Shown: piece by piece, positions 34,012-46,458 of the stretch | Layout: each line of letters begins with the position of its first letter | Numbering within the stretch: position 1 is the stretch's first letter | Origin: Haberlea rhodopensis | Taxonomy: Eukaryota; Streptophyta; Magnoliopsida; Lamiales; Gesneriaceae | Reading direction: 5' to 3' | Assembly (NCBI GenBank): GCA_907163345.1 | Contig: CAJQUN010000039.1 | Coordinates: 3,728,361-3,792,360, forward strand | DNA: 64,000 nucleotides | Position numbers and translations under genes: made by a program | The notes under the pieces: generated by a model | The model's database searches: none | Told to the model about the DNA's origin: nothing | What the model saw: only the letters and a program-made list of their open reading frames with translations

Positions 34012-37000
34012 TAGGGGTGCTTACCGGGCCGGGTCAAATCGGACCCGGCCCGGATTCAGACCGTTAAGTCCAGTCCGAAACCGGAACCGGACTTAACGGT
34101 TCCGATTCGCCCCGGAACCGATTAGAAACCGGTCCGGGGCGGTTCCTAAGAACCAGTTTGGTTCCGATTCCAGAACCGGAACCGGTAGTTTTTTTAAAAA
34201 TAAAAAATAAAATAAAAAAAAGGAAGAAGGCAACGGCTATACACCCGTTGCCTCTTCAACGTTAATTGTTAACGTTGGCAACGGCTCTTAGCCGTTGCCA
34301 ACGTTAACATTTTTTTTAAAAAAAAAATTTTTTTTAATAAAAAATAAAAACTATAAATATGGGATGTTGTGTTGTGTATTTTTTCATAACAATTCTTGTA
34401 ACGAAAAATACTTCACTCTCATATTTTTCTCTCAATTGTGCTATCTACAATTTACTTATAGTCTTATATAATAATGGCATCTTCATCTAGCAGTGGTGCT
34501 GGTCGTAGCCGGGGTCGCAGTCGGGGTCTCGTTCCGGGTCGTCTATCATTGAGTTCATCTTCTGCAATGAATTTGCCTGTGCCAATTCCTGAGTTAAATG
34601 AAAGTTATGATTTTTTTGCTGACCTCAATGTTGGTGGTTCTTCTATGAATGTCGAACCACAACAACCCCAACAACCTGCCGAACCTGTTGCTGCCCAAGC
34701 CCAAGAAAGACAACATGTGGAGTCATCCGGAGCCACTACAGCAGCGAGTAGACAACCGACTCGTGCCAAAAGAAGTAAGATAATGAGATCACTTTGAACT
34801 CGCTCAAAAAGAAGGTACTAATGAATCTGTTGCAATATGTAAATTATGTAAGATCCAGTATTCATATAAAGCTGGTGGTTCCAGTGGAGGCACCGGAACA
34901 TTTAAAAAACACTTAGTAAAAAACATAATTTTGATGAGACAACATTACAACCATTAGGTCGAGAAGCAACACAAGCACAAATTAATGTTCTTACTGGCAC
35001 GAATTTTATTTTAACTGCTGAAATTAATCGTAGGTCACTTGTTAGATATGTGATCAGATGTGAACTACCTTTTATACAAGCTGAACGTGCTGGTTTTATT
35101 TAATTTGCTTCGTCTATACAACCCATGTTTAAACATATTTCCAGGCACACACTAAAAAGAAATTGTATGTACGTATTTGTTGAATATAAAAATACATTGT
35201 TTCAACATCTTTCTAGTTTGCCTTGTAGGGTTAGTTTAACAACTGATATTTGGACAAATGTAAATTCTGATTCATATCTTGTTGTCACTTGTCATTGGAT
35301 TGATGATAATTGGTGTATGCAAAAAAGGATTTTGTCTTTAGATGAGTTAGACTGTGCACATACTGGTTATGTAATTGCTAAATATGTATTCAACACTTGT
35401 AGACATTATGGAATTCAGGATAAGATATTTTCAATCACATTAGACAATGCTGCGAATAACAATGCTGCGATGCGTGATTTAAAGACCTATCTTAAACCAA
35501 TGCTTGATGGTATTTTTTTCATGTTAGATGTGCATGTCATGTGATTAATTTGGCTGTTAAAGTTGGTTATGAGGACAATCACTCAGCATGTATTGAGAAA
35601 ATGAAATACTGCGCTAAATGGTTACGCACGAGCCGTGTTAACCGTGATTGGAAACAATTATGTTTATCTAATGGTTTAAAGCATCTTCTTTTTCCATCAC
35701 CAATAGAAACTAGGTGGAATTCGTTGTACAATATGTTGAATGCTATGTTACCTTACAAAGATATTTTAACTCCATTTTATAATTCATATCAAATACCTGA
35801 TAGCGATGAAAGTATTTATTTGACTAATGAGGATTGGGAATTTGTTGAAAATTGTGTATCATTGTTAGGTACTTTCAAAGAAGCGACAGAACGTTTCTCT
35901 GGTGTTACTTATCCAACTTCCGTTTATTTCTTCCTTTAGTATTTAACATGTTTGATAAATTTATAGAATTTAGAGATGATTATGACTTGCATGCTTTTGT
36001 TAGTGCAATGTAAACTAAATTTATAAAGTATTGGGAACAAATCCCACCCGTGCACTGCATCGCAACATTGCTAGATCCTAGTCAATGTTTATCTTCATTT
36101 GAGATATTTTTTGAATATTATGCTAAATTTTTGGGGAAGGTTGTTGACGATCAAAAGACGTCTACAATGCAATCTCTCCAAAATATGTTTCAATTGTATT
36201 ATAATCAACAGGCAAGTGAATCATCGCAACAAAGGCCTGTTGAAGAACAACCCCAAGCTCAATCTAAAGGTGGGGGCATCAATTTGCTTAGAATGCTGGG
36301 CAGGAAAAAACTTAAGGGAAAAGGACCTTCTACTAGCACGTCGACTGAGTTGCAAATTTATCTGAATTATCAATTTCTAACCGAAGACAACTTCGACGTC
36401 TTACAATGGTGGAAGTCCAATGCAGCACAATTCCTATCTTAGCCAAAATGGCTAGAACGTGTATGCTGTACAAGCTTCAAGCGTCGCTTCTGAATCGGCA
36501 TTCTCAACATGCGGCCGTATTATTGGAGACTACAGAAGTAGTCTATCAGCTGATTTGTTATGCATGCTCACGTTACTTAAAGATTGATTTGAAGCAGAAT
36601 GCAAAAATAGAAGAGATGGGACGGTTGACGAATTCGTAAATCATTATGACGAGCAAGAAGAAGAGAACGCCAAAACAATACTTATCAATTATGAAGACTG
36701 CTAAGTACTAAATTGTAATATTTTTTTATTTAGATTTTCAATTGTCATGTCTTTACAATTATTTGTATGCATCTATATTATGAAATGAAGAAGAAATATA
36801 TTGAATTTGTGATGAACATCATTGAAGAAACATTTACAACATAAAAAAAAAATCGAAAAATCGTTAAAGAACCGGACCAAACCGAAACTGGTTGGAACCG
36901 GAACCGGTTCGATCCGGTTCCTTAACGGACCGGACCGGTTCCGCCCATAACGGGCCCGGAACCGGCCGGTTTCGGTCCGGACCGGACCGGACCGGTTTGG

Positions 37001-37017
37001 ACCGGTAAGCACCCCTA
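34012..37017 (+). mobile_element. hAT element with broken transposase, inserted in Gypsy-1
   Basis: 3006 bp. Perfect terminal inverted repeat of 16 bp (taggggtgcttaccgg) and perfect 8-bp duplication GTATAAAT (34004-34011 and 37018-37025). Subterminal regions are packed with CCGGACCGG- and CCGGTTCC-type motifs, the usual transposase-binding landscape. It interrupts Gypsy-1 RNase H and so postdates that element. Confidence 0.95.
34474..36703 (+). pseudogene. hAT transposase, multiple frameshifts
   Basis: ATG at 34474 begins a Ser/Gly/Gln-rich N-terminus (MASSSSSGAGRSRGRSRG), open to 34797. A BED zinc finger follows in another frame (ICKLCKIQYS and a KKHLVKKHN-type end, 34830-34940). The RNase-H-like core includes LTTDIWTN (first Asp), TLDNAANNNAAM (second Asp) and SPIETRWNSLYNML, spread over open pieces 35125-35544, 35541-35939 and 36050-36442. 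The C-terminal dimerisation region begins with FDVLQWWKSNAAQF and continues in another frame as VQASSVASESAFSTCGRIIG, where the conserved Trp of KDWFEAE is a TGA stop near 36587. At least four disruptions make it non-functional, so any movement would need transposase from elsewhere. Confidence 0.9.
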
Positions 37018-37025
37018 GTATAAAT

Positions 37026-38134
37026 GGTAAACGACATACCATACAAGTAATGCCTCCAAATCTTCAAGGCAAATATGATAGCCGCCAACTCCAAGTCATG
37101 GACTGGATATCTAGTCTCATGCGGCTTCAACTGTCTCGATGCATAAGCTACCACATGCTTATCTTGCATCCGTACACATCCCAAGCCCTGTAGCGATGCA
37201 TCAATGTATAGAACAAATCTTTTATTCTCTGTAGGAATACCAACACAGGCGCTGTAGTTAACCGGCACTTCAACTCTTGGAAGCTTTGTTCACACGCCTC
37301 AGACCAATAGAATGGTACTCCCTTTTGAGTCAATTGAGTCAATGGCTTAGCAATCTTAGAAAATCCTTCGACGAAGCATCGATAATATCCTGCCAAACCA
37401 AGAAAGCTCCGTATCTCGGGTACAGAAGTGGGTGCAGACCACTCCATCACAACCTATACCAGCCTGGGATCCACCGATATCCCATTGCTAGAAATAACAT
37501 GCCCCAAGAACACCACGCTGCCCAACCAGAACTCACACTTGCTGAGCTTGGCAAATAACTGATTATCCCTGATGATCTGGAGCACTGTCCGTAAGTGTCT
37601 CACGTGCTCCTCCTTGCTCCGAGAATAGATAAGTATGTCGTCAATAAACACTATGACGAACTGGTCAAGATATGGTTGGAACACCCTGTTCATCAAACTC
37701 ATAAAGACATCCGGGGCGTTTGTCACACCGAACGGCATAACCAAGAACTCGTAGTGCCCATATCGAGTCCGGAATGCTGTCTTCTGAACATCCTCCTCCC
37801 TGACCCGTATCTGATGGTAACCTGACCTCAAGTCAATCTTGCTATACAGCTTAGTACCCTGCAACTGATCAAATAAATCGTCAATCCTTGGGAGAGGTTA
37901 CTTGTTCTTCACCGTGGCCTTATTCAGTTGACGGTAAACGATGCACAAACGCATCGATCCACCCTTCTTCTTAACGAATAGAACCGGTGGGACCCCAAGG
38001 CGATAAATAGCGGACGTCCCCGGTAATAACTCAATCCCAAGCTCAACCTCTCTAGTCGGTGGGAATCCTGGGATTTCCTCCGGAAACACATCAGCAAACT
38101 CTACTACCACATGTACATCTTCAACCATCAACTC
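37026..38134 (-). pseudogene. Gypsy-1 reverse transcriptase and RNase H
   Basis: Read on the minus strand in the same frame as gag-protease until about 37270. It contains FADVFPEEIPGFPP, VLFVKKKGG, LYSKIDLRSGYHQIRVRE, FLVMPFGVTNAPDVF, the active site FVIVFIDDILIYS and the RNase H start (SFLGLAGYYRCFVEGFSKIA). Two in-frame stops interrupt it, at 37898-37900 (after KNK, where Tyr is usual) and at 37454-37456. A frameshift lies near 37270, before the RFVLYIDAS and VVAYASRQLKPHE motifs. The hAT insertion ends it within FTIYT. Confidence 0.9.
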
Positions 38135-39613
38135 TTAATTCTTTTCTGTTGTGTCCACGGCATAGATAAGATAGCCCGTGTGTCCATGTTCCAATAATTG
38201 GGACATTTTGACCGCCGATATCAACGGGATCTTTGTACGAGAACCGTTCCCATAGAAAGTCCACTGAATCCCCATATCAGATCTGAACCGAACTGTCCTC
38301 TGCCGGCAATCCACTACTGGCTGATATCTGTTCAGTAAGTCGATGCCCACAGTGCAATCGAAGTCTGACATACCCAACACAATCAAATCTGCCTTCAACT
38401 CATTGCCCTCAAAATAAATGAGGCAGTCCGCAAGAAACTGATCAGCAACAACATTCCTTCCATTGGGTGTCGAGACCAAAAGAGGCGTGGGTAACGGAGA
38501 CGTGCACATATGATGTCTCTCAACAAAGTTCGTAGACACAAAGGAGTGCGAAGCACCCGTGTCTATCAAAATAAAGGCGGGATATATAAATAAAAGGCAC
38601 GTACCAGCTATCATCTCCTCTGGAGCTGCCTCGGCCTGCTCCCTATTCAGTGCATAAACCTGACCTTGAGGTGGCCCCATCACCTGACCTCCCAACTGTC
38701 GAGGCACCATCGGCTGCCTCTGCTGCACTGTCCCGCTAGTAAACCTCCCTCTGCCTCCTCTGAGATCTACCTGGCCATCACTATTCTGACAAAACCGAGA
38801 TATGTGGCCCATCTTGCCACATTTGTAACAAGCCGTACAGTCACACATGTGATGTGGTCCTCCACAAAAGTGACACTTCACTACTCCGCTCCTACTTACT
38901 TGAGTCTGCCCTCTATTGCTAGGTGCGCTACCCCTCCGGTTATCAACTCGCCTTCCACCAAACCGAGAAGAAGAAGAAGGAGCCCCACGAGGTTTAAATG
39001 ATTCTCCTCGTGGTCTCAGATTATTAGATACCGGCCTTGGTGGTGGGGCTTGTAGGGGTGCAACGTCCGTGTAAGCACTGACTCCTATCTCTACCAGTTC
39101 CGCTCTAGTAAGAGCGTCATCAAAATAGGTGGGATTGTTGGAGATAACCCGATCAAATAGTTCTGGCCTCAATGCCTTCAAGAAATGACTCATCTTGGCA
39201 TGCCCATTCGTAGCGATATGAGGAACATACCTCAACAGTGATGAGTAATGCATGGCATAGTCCGAGACCGTCATGCTCCCTTGCTTCAGATTCGTGAATT
39301 CATCCTCCTTCTTATCCAATTGGAATTCTGCTAGCCTTAACCAAGCCGTCCTAGCACAAGGCGCAGACACAAATATCTGCTCCAGTCTCTCTAGCCACTC
39401 CTCAGCTTCTTCCCCTGTCTCTGTCCCCTCAAATCTAGGCGGATGGAAAGTCAGAAATTGCATCATACTTAGCTCCCCTGGCAATAACAACTGTGCTACA
39501 GGTTCCACGCCCACAGCCGGTGGCGGTAGAGGATTCGTCTGAGCAATACTTGCGTTCACACTTCCTATATCGCCCACCTCCTCATTGAGGTTCCCCAAAT
39601 TTATGGCCGCCAT
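38135..39613 (-). pseudogene. Gypsy-1 gag and aspartic protease
   Basis: About 492 residues from ATG at 39613 (MAAINLGNLNEEVGD); a TTG 12 nt upstream is not a credible start. Retrotransposon gag core with PPRFEGTETGEEAEEWLERL and ELFDRVISNN. Two zinc knuckles follow (CHFCGGPHHMCDC, irregular, and CYKCGKMGHISRFC), then the protease motif ILIDTGASHSFVS. Compared with Gypsy-3 gag (61256), 41 residues are missing between LDKK and EDEF near 39310, a clean in-frame deletion in the gag core. The stop at 38137-38135 is in frame with the downstream RT, which suggests an originally continuous polyprotein. Confidence 0.9.
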
Positions 39614-39812
39614 ACTGTAATACAAGGGTTAACAAAAATCCCAAACAATACATATGCCACACCGTTAGATAACATGAATGACAATAAGCATGTTAGTATA
39701 ACAATTTTATACGCCAATATGCACCACATGCATAAACATGCTCAAATATAAACACTTAGCCAACCCATTGCTAAGGCTACCCTTCACTCATTCCCGGGTT
39801 CTCTAACCACTG

Positions 39813-39827
39813 CTCTGATACCACTAA
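39813..39827 (-). other. Gypsy-1 primer-binding site
   Basis: On the minus strand TTAGTGGTATCAGAG lies directly after the LTR end. TGGTATCAGAG matches the initiator-tRNA-Met type primer site used by most plant LTR elements. Confidence 0.85.
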
Positions 39828-40194
39828 TGTAAGGACCCTAATTCCTTAAGTGTGGATTTAGGTACAATAAGAACTAAGCATGCAAATCAGAGTATAAAAA
39901 TTTCGTGTTGATGCCCAAGCTATTCAGATTACAGTACCAAAATAAAATTCCAAAAGGATTAATTACATTCCCAAACAATGAATGTTAATCATATAGCCTT
40001 ACACTACTCCTAGAGTAGAGACTATACAAAAGAATCATATCCTGCTATACCAAAAGCGCTCCTCACTAGCTCACGCATCAACCCGTCCTTAGCCATTTCT
40101 GCCAAAATGTACCTACAGGAACAACCCTAAACCCATGAGCATGTAACAAATCATATTCACAATAATATGATTGTAATATAGATATGCATAAACC
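39828..40194 (-). repeat. Gypsy-1 5' LTR, first remaining part
   Basis: Aligns to 21495-21862 of the 3' LTR, then stops abruptly at a junction with Copia-2 LTR sequence. Positions corresponding to 21863-22481 are missing from the window. Confidence 0.93.
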
Positions 40195-40203
40195 TAAACC
40201 CGT
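40195..40203. other. Deletion junction with filler
   Basis: Nine bases join the Gypsy-1 LTR (ending AAACC) to the Copia-2 LTR (starting GAGAAAG). The junction reads cctaaacccgtgag, nearly identical to cctaaacccatgag at 40126-40139, about 67 bp upstream, which suggests filler copied from nearby sequence during end-joining repair. Confidence 0.65.
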
Positions 40204-40679
40204 GAGAAAGTATTGAACTTTAATTAAGCCTTTTATTAACAAGAGTATTAATTAATTGTGGGAAACAATTAAAAATCATTCTAGCCTACACCAAGGAAGC
40301 TCACGGCCGCCTATCTCTCTTGCTCTCTTGGTTTTCTTCATAGCCGACGAGATCATTGAGGATTTCTGGCGTTCATTCGATTTTGAATCGAGTGTGCTTC
40401 TTGTTCCGGTTTAAGAACAAGTCTAGCAACTTGTTCTTAGGCTATCCCTTCACCCGATTTGGTCGTGTGGATACCGTTGAGGTAAAACTAGATAAGTTTT
40501 GCTAGTGACTCGAAGGAGGCATTGGACGTGGTGCTGCTTCGTGGAATCTGCTCAAACACGCTACAAGGGTGAGACTTTTGATCCCTAATCCGATATGATA
40601 ACCTTTGTATAGATCCGGTGTATTAGTAATCCAAATTTTTTTATTCCGCTGCGTTGCTATGCTTGTTGGATTACTTACA
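40204..40679 (+). repeat. Copia-2 5' LTR, 3' part only
   Basis: Aligns to 47481-47956 of the 3' LTR and ends ATTACTTACA just before the primer site. The first 1022 bp of the LTR are absent. Confidence 0.92.
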
Positions 40680-42481
40680 GTGGTATCAGAGCCAGGTTTA
40701 AAGCTCATATCGGATTTATGTGGTTAAATTGTTTTAATCATATTAGAATTGTATTGCATGCTATAATAACTGTATATAATCATGTATGATATGATTAAAT
40801 TGAATTTGTGAAATTATCATGAGATTATATTTGATATAATTGATGTTTAATGTATACGATACACGGAGCAAATAATCGAATCCATAAAAATTGTTTTCGG
40901 CCACCACCTAATGCACTTGACCCACGGCTGCACCACGTGAGGGCTAGGGTGCTTCGGACCCTTGGCTCGAGATGGTCTAGCCGTTGTGGCTCATGTTCGT
41001 GCATGGAGGTGTCGAGACGTGGTTAGAGTTTTGAACTCTTTGGCTCGATAATGGTTCACGCATGCATGGTATAACGGCTTCACCACGTGAGAGCTAGGGT
41101 GTTTCGAACCCTTGGCTCGAGATGGTTAAGCCACCACCGTACATGGCCTGACCATGACTCGTGGCCTCATTAATTTCCGGCGTTTAGAACGAAATGGCTC
41201 GATGGAAACAAAATTGGTGCAAGGCGGCTAGGGTTGGACCCTAGCGGCGCCGCACACTCGCATAAGGACTCGGACCACGTCGTGGGCTAGGGTTTCGAAC
41301 CCTAGGCCCATGATTGGTCCATCCGTGGTCCTTGGTTGGTTCGAACCATGATGGTTCATGGTTTAGTCGCTTTAGTTCGTGGCATGTGATGTCCCGAGCG
41401 TACGATAATTTTTCAAAATTTTATTTTACAGTTTTAATTAGAATTAAATTTTAAAATGTTTAAAATTTAATTAATTAAATGATATAACATGTTTTATGTG
41501 TTGTTTGAGCATGGTGCATAGTTATAGCCCTATAACCTATTAGATATGATTTGTGAATGTTTGTAATTTATAATACGACCTGCGTGTCGTGCCTTCTCTA
41601 TTTTTCTCAATATGTTATCCCTCCCCTACGTTCCCCTCGAATGTGAATCAATGAATTCTCTATATCTTGTAATTGTTATATAGTATAGTTTATTTATTGA
41701 TGGTGATCAATGAAGATGGAGCTTGGTGCCGGGATGAGGAGGCCATTCACAATTTGGAGCCAAAGGAATGTGCTTGTGAAGTTACCTTAGGTTGACTCTT
41801 AGGATTTTCTCATTGGCTTGAGAAAATCGCTAGTAGGGGCTATAACCATGTCACGTTTAATTTATGTATGTGATGCATGATTTATCTTATGTTTTAGTTT
41901 GATAATTTTATTATACATATATGTAGATATGTATATGCGTATATGTAGTGGACATATTTTAAATTATCAATAATAAAATCATGAGATCATTAAATCCCTC
42001 TAAAATATTAAGTTTTAGATGCCTTCCAAAATTAAAAGTACTCATCAAGACTTCGATTGAACATGTGTGGGTTTGCCAAAGCAAAGCACCGTGGCAATCT
42101 TGGTAAGGCGCCAAAGGATAATAGTGATATCCGCTTTACTTTAAATTGGGTATGACTTAACTAGGTTATCTCAATAGGATTGGAAACCTAGAGGCATGGG
42201 TTGGATAATAGTTCATTTGATGAATTTGAACAAAGCGTTGTTTGTCCAACTATCCAAGAATTACATGTGATGTAATTGACAAAGTGTTGTCTACCTAAAT
42301 AACCGAGTCTTGGGCGATTAGCCAAAGCTAACTCAAGATTAGGTGAAATATGGATCTTGGCCCACTAAAAGTTTCGAGGGTTGATAATTTTAAACAAAAT
42401 AGTGGGAGTGCCATTTAATATAAGACCATATTAAATGATTAAATCATAAACTTATTTTGCATATTTATATTGTAGATATCC
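40680..42481 (+). other. Copia-2 leader with diverged hairpin-motif array
   Basis: Counterpart of the Copia-1 leader. Self-complementary CTAGGGT..ACCC motifs lie at 40941-40966, 41093-41113, 41228-41244 and 41284-41309, plus a GAGTTTTGAACTC motif near 41026. Spacers are rearranged compared with Copia-1 while the stems are kept or partly kept. Confidence 0.8.
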
Positions 42482-45400
42482 ATGGCAACTAACAATGTCA
42501 CTAGCACATTATCACTGCGATCGGTCCTTGAGAAGGACAAACTAAATGGGACAAATTTCCTTGACTGGTATAGGAATTTGAGGATAGTCCTCAAGCAAGA
42601 AAAGAAGCAATATGTCCTTGAGGAACCCTTACCTGCTGAGGAACCTCCCGTTACGGCCGCGAGGGCCGATAAGGACGCTTACAAGAAGCATCAAAATGAC
42701 GCACTTGATGTTGGTTGTTTAATGCTAGCAACCATGAACTCTGAGCTTCAGAAGCAACATGAGGAAATGGATGCGTTCAATATGATTGAACATCTGAAGC
42801 AACTTTACCAACAACAAGCTAGACAAGAGAGGTATGACGTCTCTAAAGCGTTATTTCAGTGCAGAATGGTAGAAGGAACCCTTGTTGGATCTCATGTACT
42901 CAAGATGATTGGATATATTGAGAATCTGGAGAAGCTGGGTTTTCCTTTGGACCAAGAGTTGGCCACTGACATGATCTTGCAATCGTTGCCTGAAAGCTTC
43001 AGTCAATTTGTCTTGAATTACAATATGATTGAAATTGAAAAGACTCTACCACAGTTACTTGGCATGCTTAGAACTTTTGAAGCAAATAGCAAGAAGTCTA
43101 AGCTACAAATGTTCTTATTGTGAATAAGAGCAAAGGAAAGACTAAAGCTAAGAGCTTCAAGAAGAACAAGAAGGTCTTTGTTAAATCTAAGCCAAAAGCT
43201 TCTGCACTTAAGCCAAAGGGAGGGATAGAGAAAGAAGGGAACTGTTTCCATTGCGGTGAGACCGACCATTGGAAAAGAAATTGCAAAGTTTATCTGGAGG
43301 ATCTCAAGAAAGGAAGTGTGACTTCCACTTCAGGTATTTTTGTTATAGAAGTCAATTTATCTACTTCTTCATCATGGGTATTAGATACTGGATGTGGATC
43401 TCACATTTGTGTAAATGTGCAGGATCTCAAAAGGAGTAGGACGTTGGCGAAATGTGAAGTTGATCTCCGAGTTGGAAATGGAGCAAGAGTTGCTGCATTA
43501 GCTATAGGAGATTATTGTTTAGCTTTACCTTCTGGTTTATCGTTGATTTTAAAAGACTGTTATTTTGTGCCATCTATTACTAAAAACATTATTTCTATTT
43601 CTTGTTTGGACAAGTGTGGATTTTCATTTATGATAAAGGACAACTGTTGTTCTATTTATTTAAATGATATGTTTTATGCTAGTGCACAAATGATTAATGG
43701 TCTTTATGTATTAAATCTTGATATGCCTATCTATAACATAAATACTAAAAGGATTAAGAATAATGATTCTAATCCAACTTATCTCTGGCATTGTCGCTTG
43801 GGCCATATAAACGAGAACCGGATATCGAAACTTCATAAGGATGGAGTATTAGATTCATTTGATTTTGAATCATATGAAACATGTGAGTCTTGTTTAATGG
43901 GCAAGATGACTAAAGCCCCTTTCAAGGGACATGTTGAAAGGGCAAATGTTTTATTGGGACTAATACATAGTGATGTATGTGGACCAATAAGTAAACAAGC
44001 TAGAGGTGGTTTTCAATACTTCGTTACATTTAATGATGACTTCAGTAGATATGGGTATGTGTACCTAATGAAACATAAGCATGAAACCTTTGAAAAGTTC
44101 AAATATTTCAAGAATGAAGTACAAAACCAACTTGGGAAAAGTATCAAAATCCTTCGATCAGATCGAGGAGGTGAATACTTAAGCCAAGAGTTTCATGACT
44201 ATCTAAAGGAGTGTGGGATAGTCCCACAACTCACTCCTCCGTATTCTCCACAATGGAATGGTGTATCCGAGAGAAGAAATCGAACCTTGTTGGATATGGT
44301 TAGATCAATGATGAGTCATGCTGATCTTCCAATATCCTTTTGGGGACATGCTTTAGAAACAGCAATATTCATACTGAACCGTGTTCCATCTAAATCAGTG
44401 GAAAAGACACCGTATGAGATATGGACTGGGAAGCATCCTAGTATGTCTTTTATGAAGGTTTGGGGTTGTGAGGCTTTCGTTAGACGTCACGCCACTAACA
44501 AGCTTGGACCCAAATCTGATAAGTGTTTATTTGTGGGGTATCCTAAGGAAACGAAAGGATACTATTTCTATTAGCCCACCGAGAACAAAGTAGTTGTTGC
44601 TCGGACTGGTGTATTTATTGAAAGATAATTTATTTCTAGAAAAACCAGTGGGAGACAAATAGAACATAGTGAAGTTCAACCATAAGAAAACACTGAACCT
44701 GAGATTGAGATGGAAACAGAGCAGGCACCGCAAGCTGTTGTGGAAAGAAGTACCTGCTCAAGAGACACAAACCCAGCGTAGGTCTGTAAGAGAACACCGG
44801 GAGCCACAGAGATATGGATTTCTTGTAACACAACAAGGTGACTTACTACTTATTGATGAGGATGAGCCGTCATCTTATCGAGAAGCTATAATGGGGACTG
44901 ATTCTGAGAAATGGCAAGAGGCCATGAAATCTGAGATGGAATCATGTATTCAAACCAAGTATGGACTTTGGTTGACCCACCTGAAGGGGTACGACCCATA
45001 GGGTGCAAATGGATTTTCAAAAGAAAGACCGACATGGATGGTAAGGTACAAACCTATAAAGGTCGACTGGTTGCAAAAGGTTTCAAACAAATTCATGGTA
45101 TTGACTATGATGAAACATTTTCACTAGTTGCCATGGTAAAATCCATTAGGATCTTACTTGCAATAGCTGCATTTGATGATTATGAAATCTGGCAGATGGA
45201 TGTCAAAACAGCTTTCCTTAATGGAAATCTGCTCGAGGATGTGTACATGACACAGCCCGAGGGTTTTGTAGATCCAAAGGATGCTGGAAAGGTATGCAAG
45301 CTACAACGATCCATTTATGGATTGAAGCAAGCATCTCGGAGTTGGAATCTTCGTTTTGATGATGCAATCAAAGAGTTTGGTTTTATCAAAAACGTAGATG

Positions 45401-46443
45401 AACCTTGTGTCTACAAGAAGGTCAGTGGGAGCAGAATCATTTTCCTAGTGTTGTATGTAGATGACATACTTCTCATTGAGAATGATATCCCTGCCTTACA
45501 ATCTGTAAAGATTTGGCTAGGGAATTGCTTTTCGATGAAAGACTTGGGAGAAGCCACCTATGTATTAGGAATCAAGATCTATAGAGATAGATCGAGAAGG
45601 CTTCTTGGCCTAAGTCAAAGTACATACATAGACAAAGTGCTTAAAAGGTTTAGCATGCAAGAATCAAAGAAAGGATTCGTGCCAATGACACATGGTATAT
45701 ATCTCTCGAAGGAACAATGTCCTTCAACGCCAGATGAGAGACAACGCATGAGTAAGATCCCATATGCGTCAGCTATTGGATCTATCATGTATGCCATGAT
45801 ATGTACTCGTCCCGATGTATCGCATGCTTTGAGCATGACGAGCAGATATCAAGTTGATCCAGGTGAAGGTCACTGGATTGCTGTCAAGAATATCCTGAAG
45901 TACTTGAGAAGAACTAAGGATACATTCTTGATTTATGGAGGTGAGGAAGAGCTCAATGTAATGGATTACACTGATGCAAGCTTCCAAACCGACAAAGATG
46001 ATTATCGATCGCAATCTGGATATGTGTATTGCCTAAATGGAGGTGCTGTGAGCTGGAAGAGTTCAAAGCAAGAGACAGTAGCCGATTCTACAACGGAAGC
46101 TGAGTACATTGCTGCCTCAGATGCAGCAAAGGAAGCTGTTTGGATCAGGAAGTTCATTTCTGAAATTGGAGTGGTGCCTAGCATTAAAGATCCAATATAA
46201 CTCTATTGTGACAACAATGGAGCGATCGCATTGGCTAAGGAACCTAGATCTCACCAAAGATCCAAGCACATACTTCGGCGCTTTCATTTCATTCGAGAAA
46301 TCGTTGAAAGGGGAGATGTTAAAATATGCAAAGTACCAACAGATGATAATGTATCTGACCCATTGACGAAGCCACTGTCACAGCAGAAGCATGATCGTCA
46401 TACTAGATCTCTAGGCATTAGGTATATGTCTGATTGGTCTTAG
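42482..46443 (+). pseudogene. Copia-2 gag-pol, frameshifted and stopped
   Basis: ATG at 42482, gag open to 43123. One base is lost near 43103 compared with Copia-1 and shifts the frame. The reading then stays open to 44574 through the zinc knuckle (CFHCGETDHWKRNC), protease (DTGCGSHICVN) and integrase. TAT to TAG at 44572-44574 stops it, another stop lies near 44626 and a lost C near 44946 shifts it again. RT and RNase H are open from 44944 to 46200 (LYVDDILLIEND, STTEAEYIAAS), then GAA to TAA stops it at 46198-46200. The final TAG is at 46441-46443. It still has TEAEY, which Copia-1 lost. Not functional. Confidence 0.92.
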
Positions 46444-46458
46444 TGCAAGTGGGAGATT

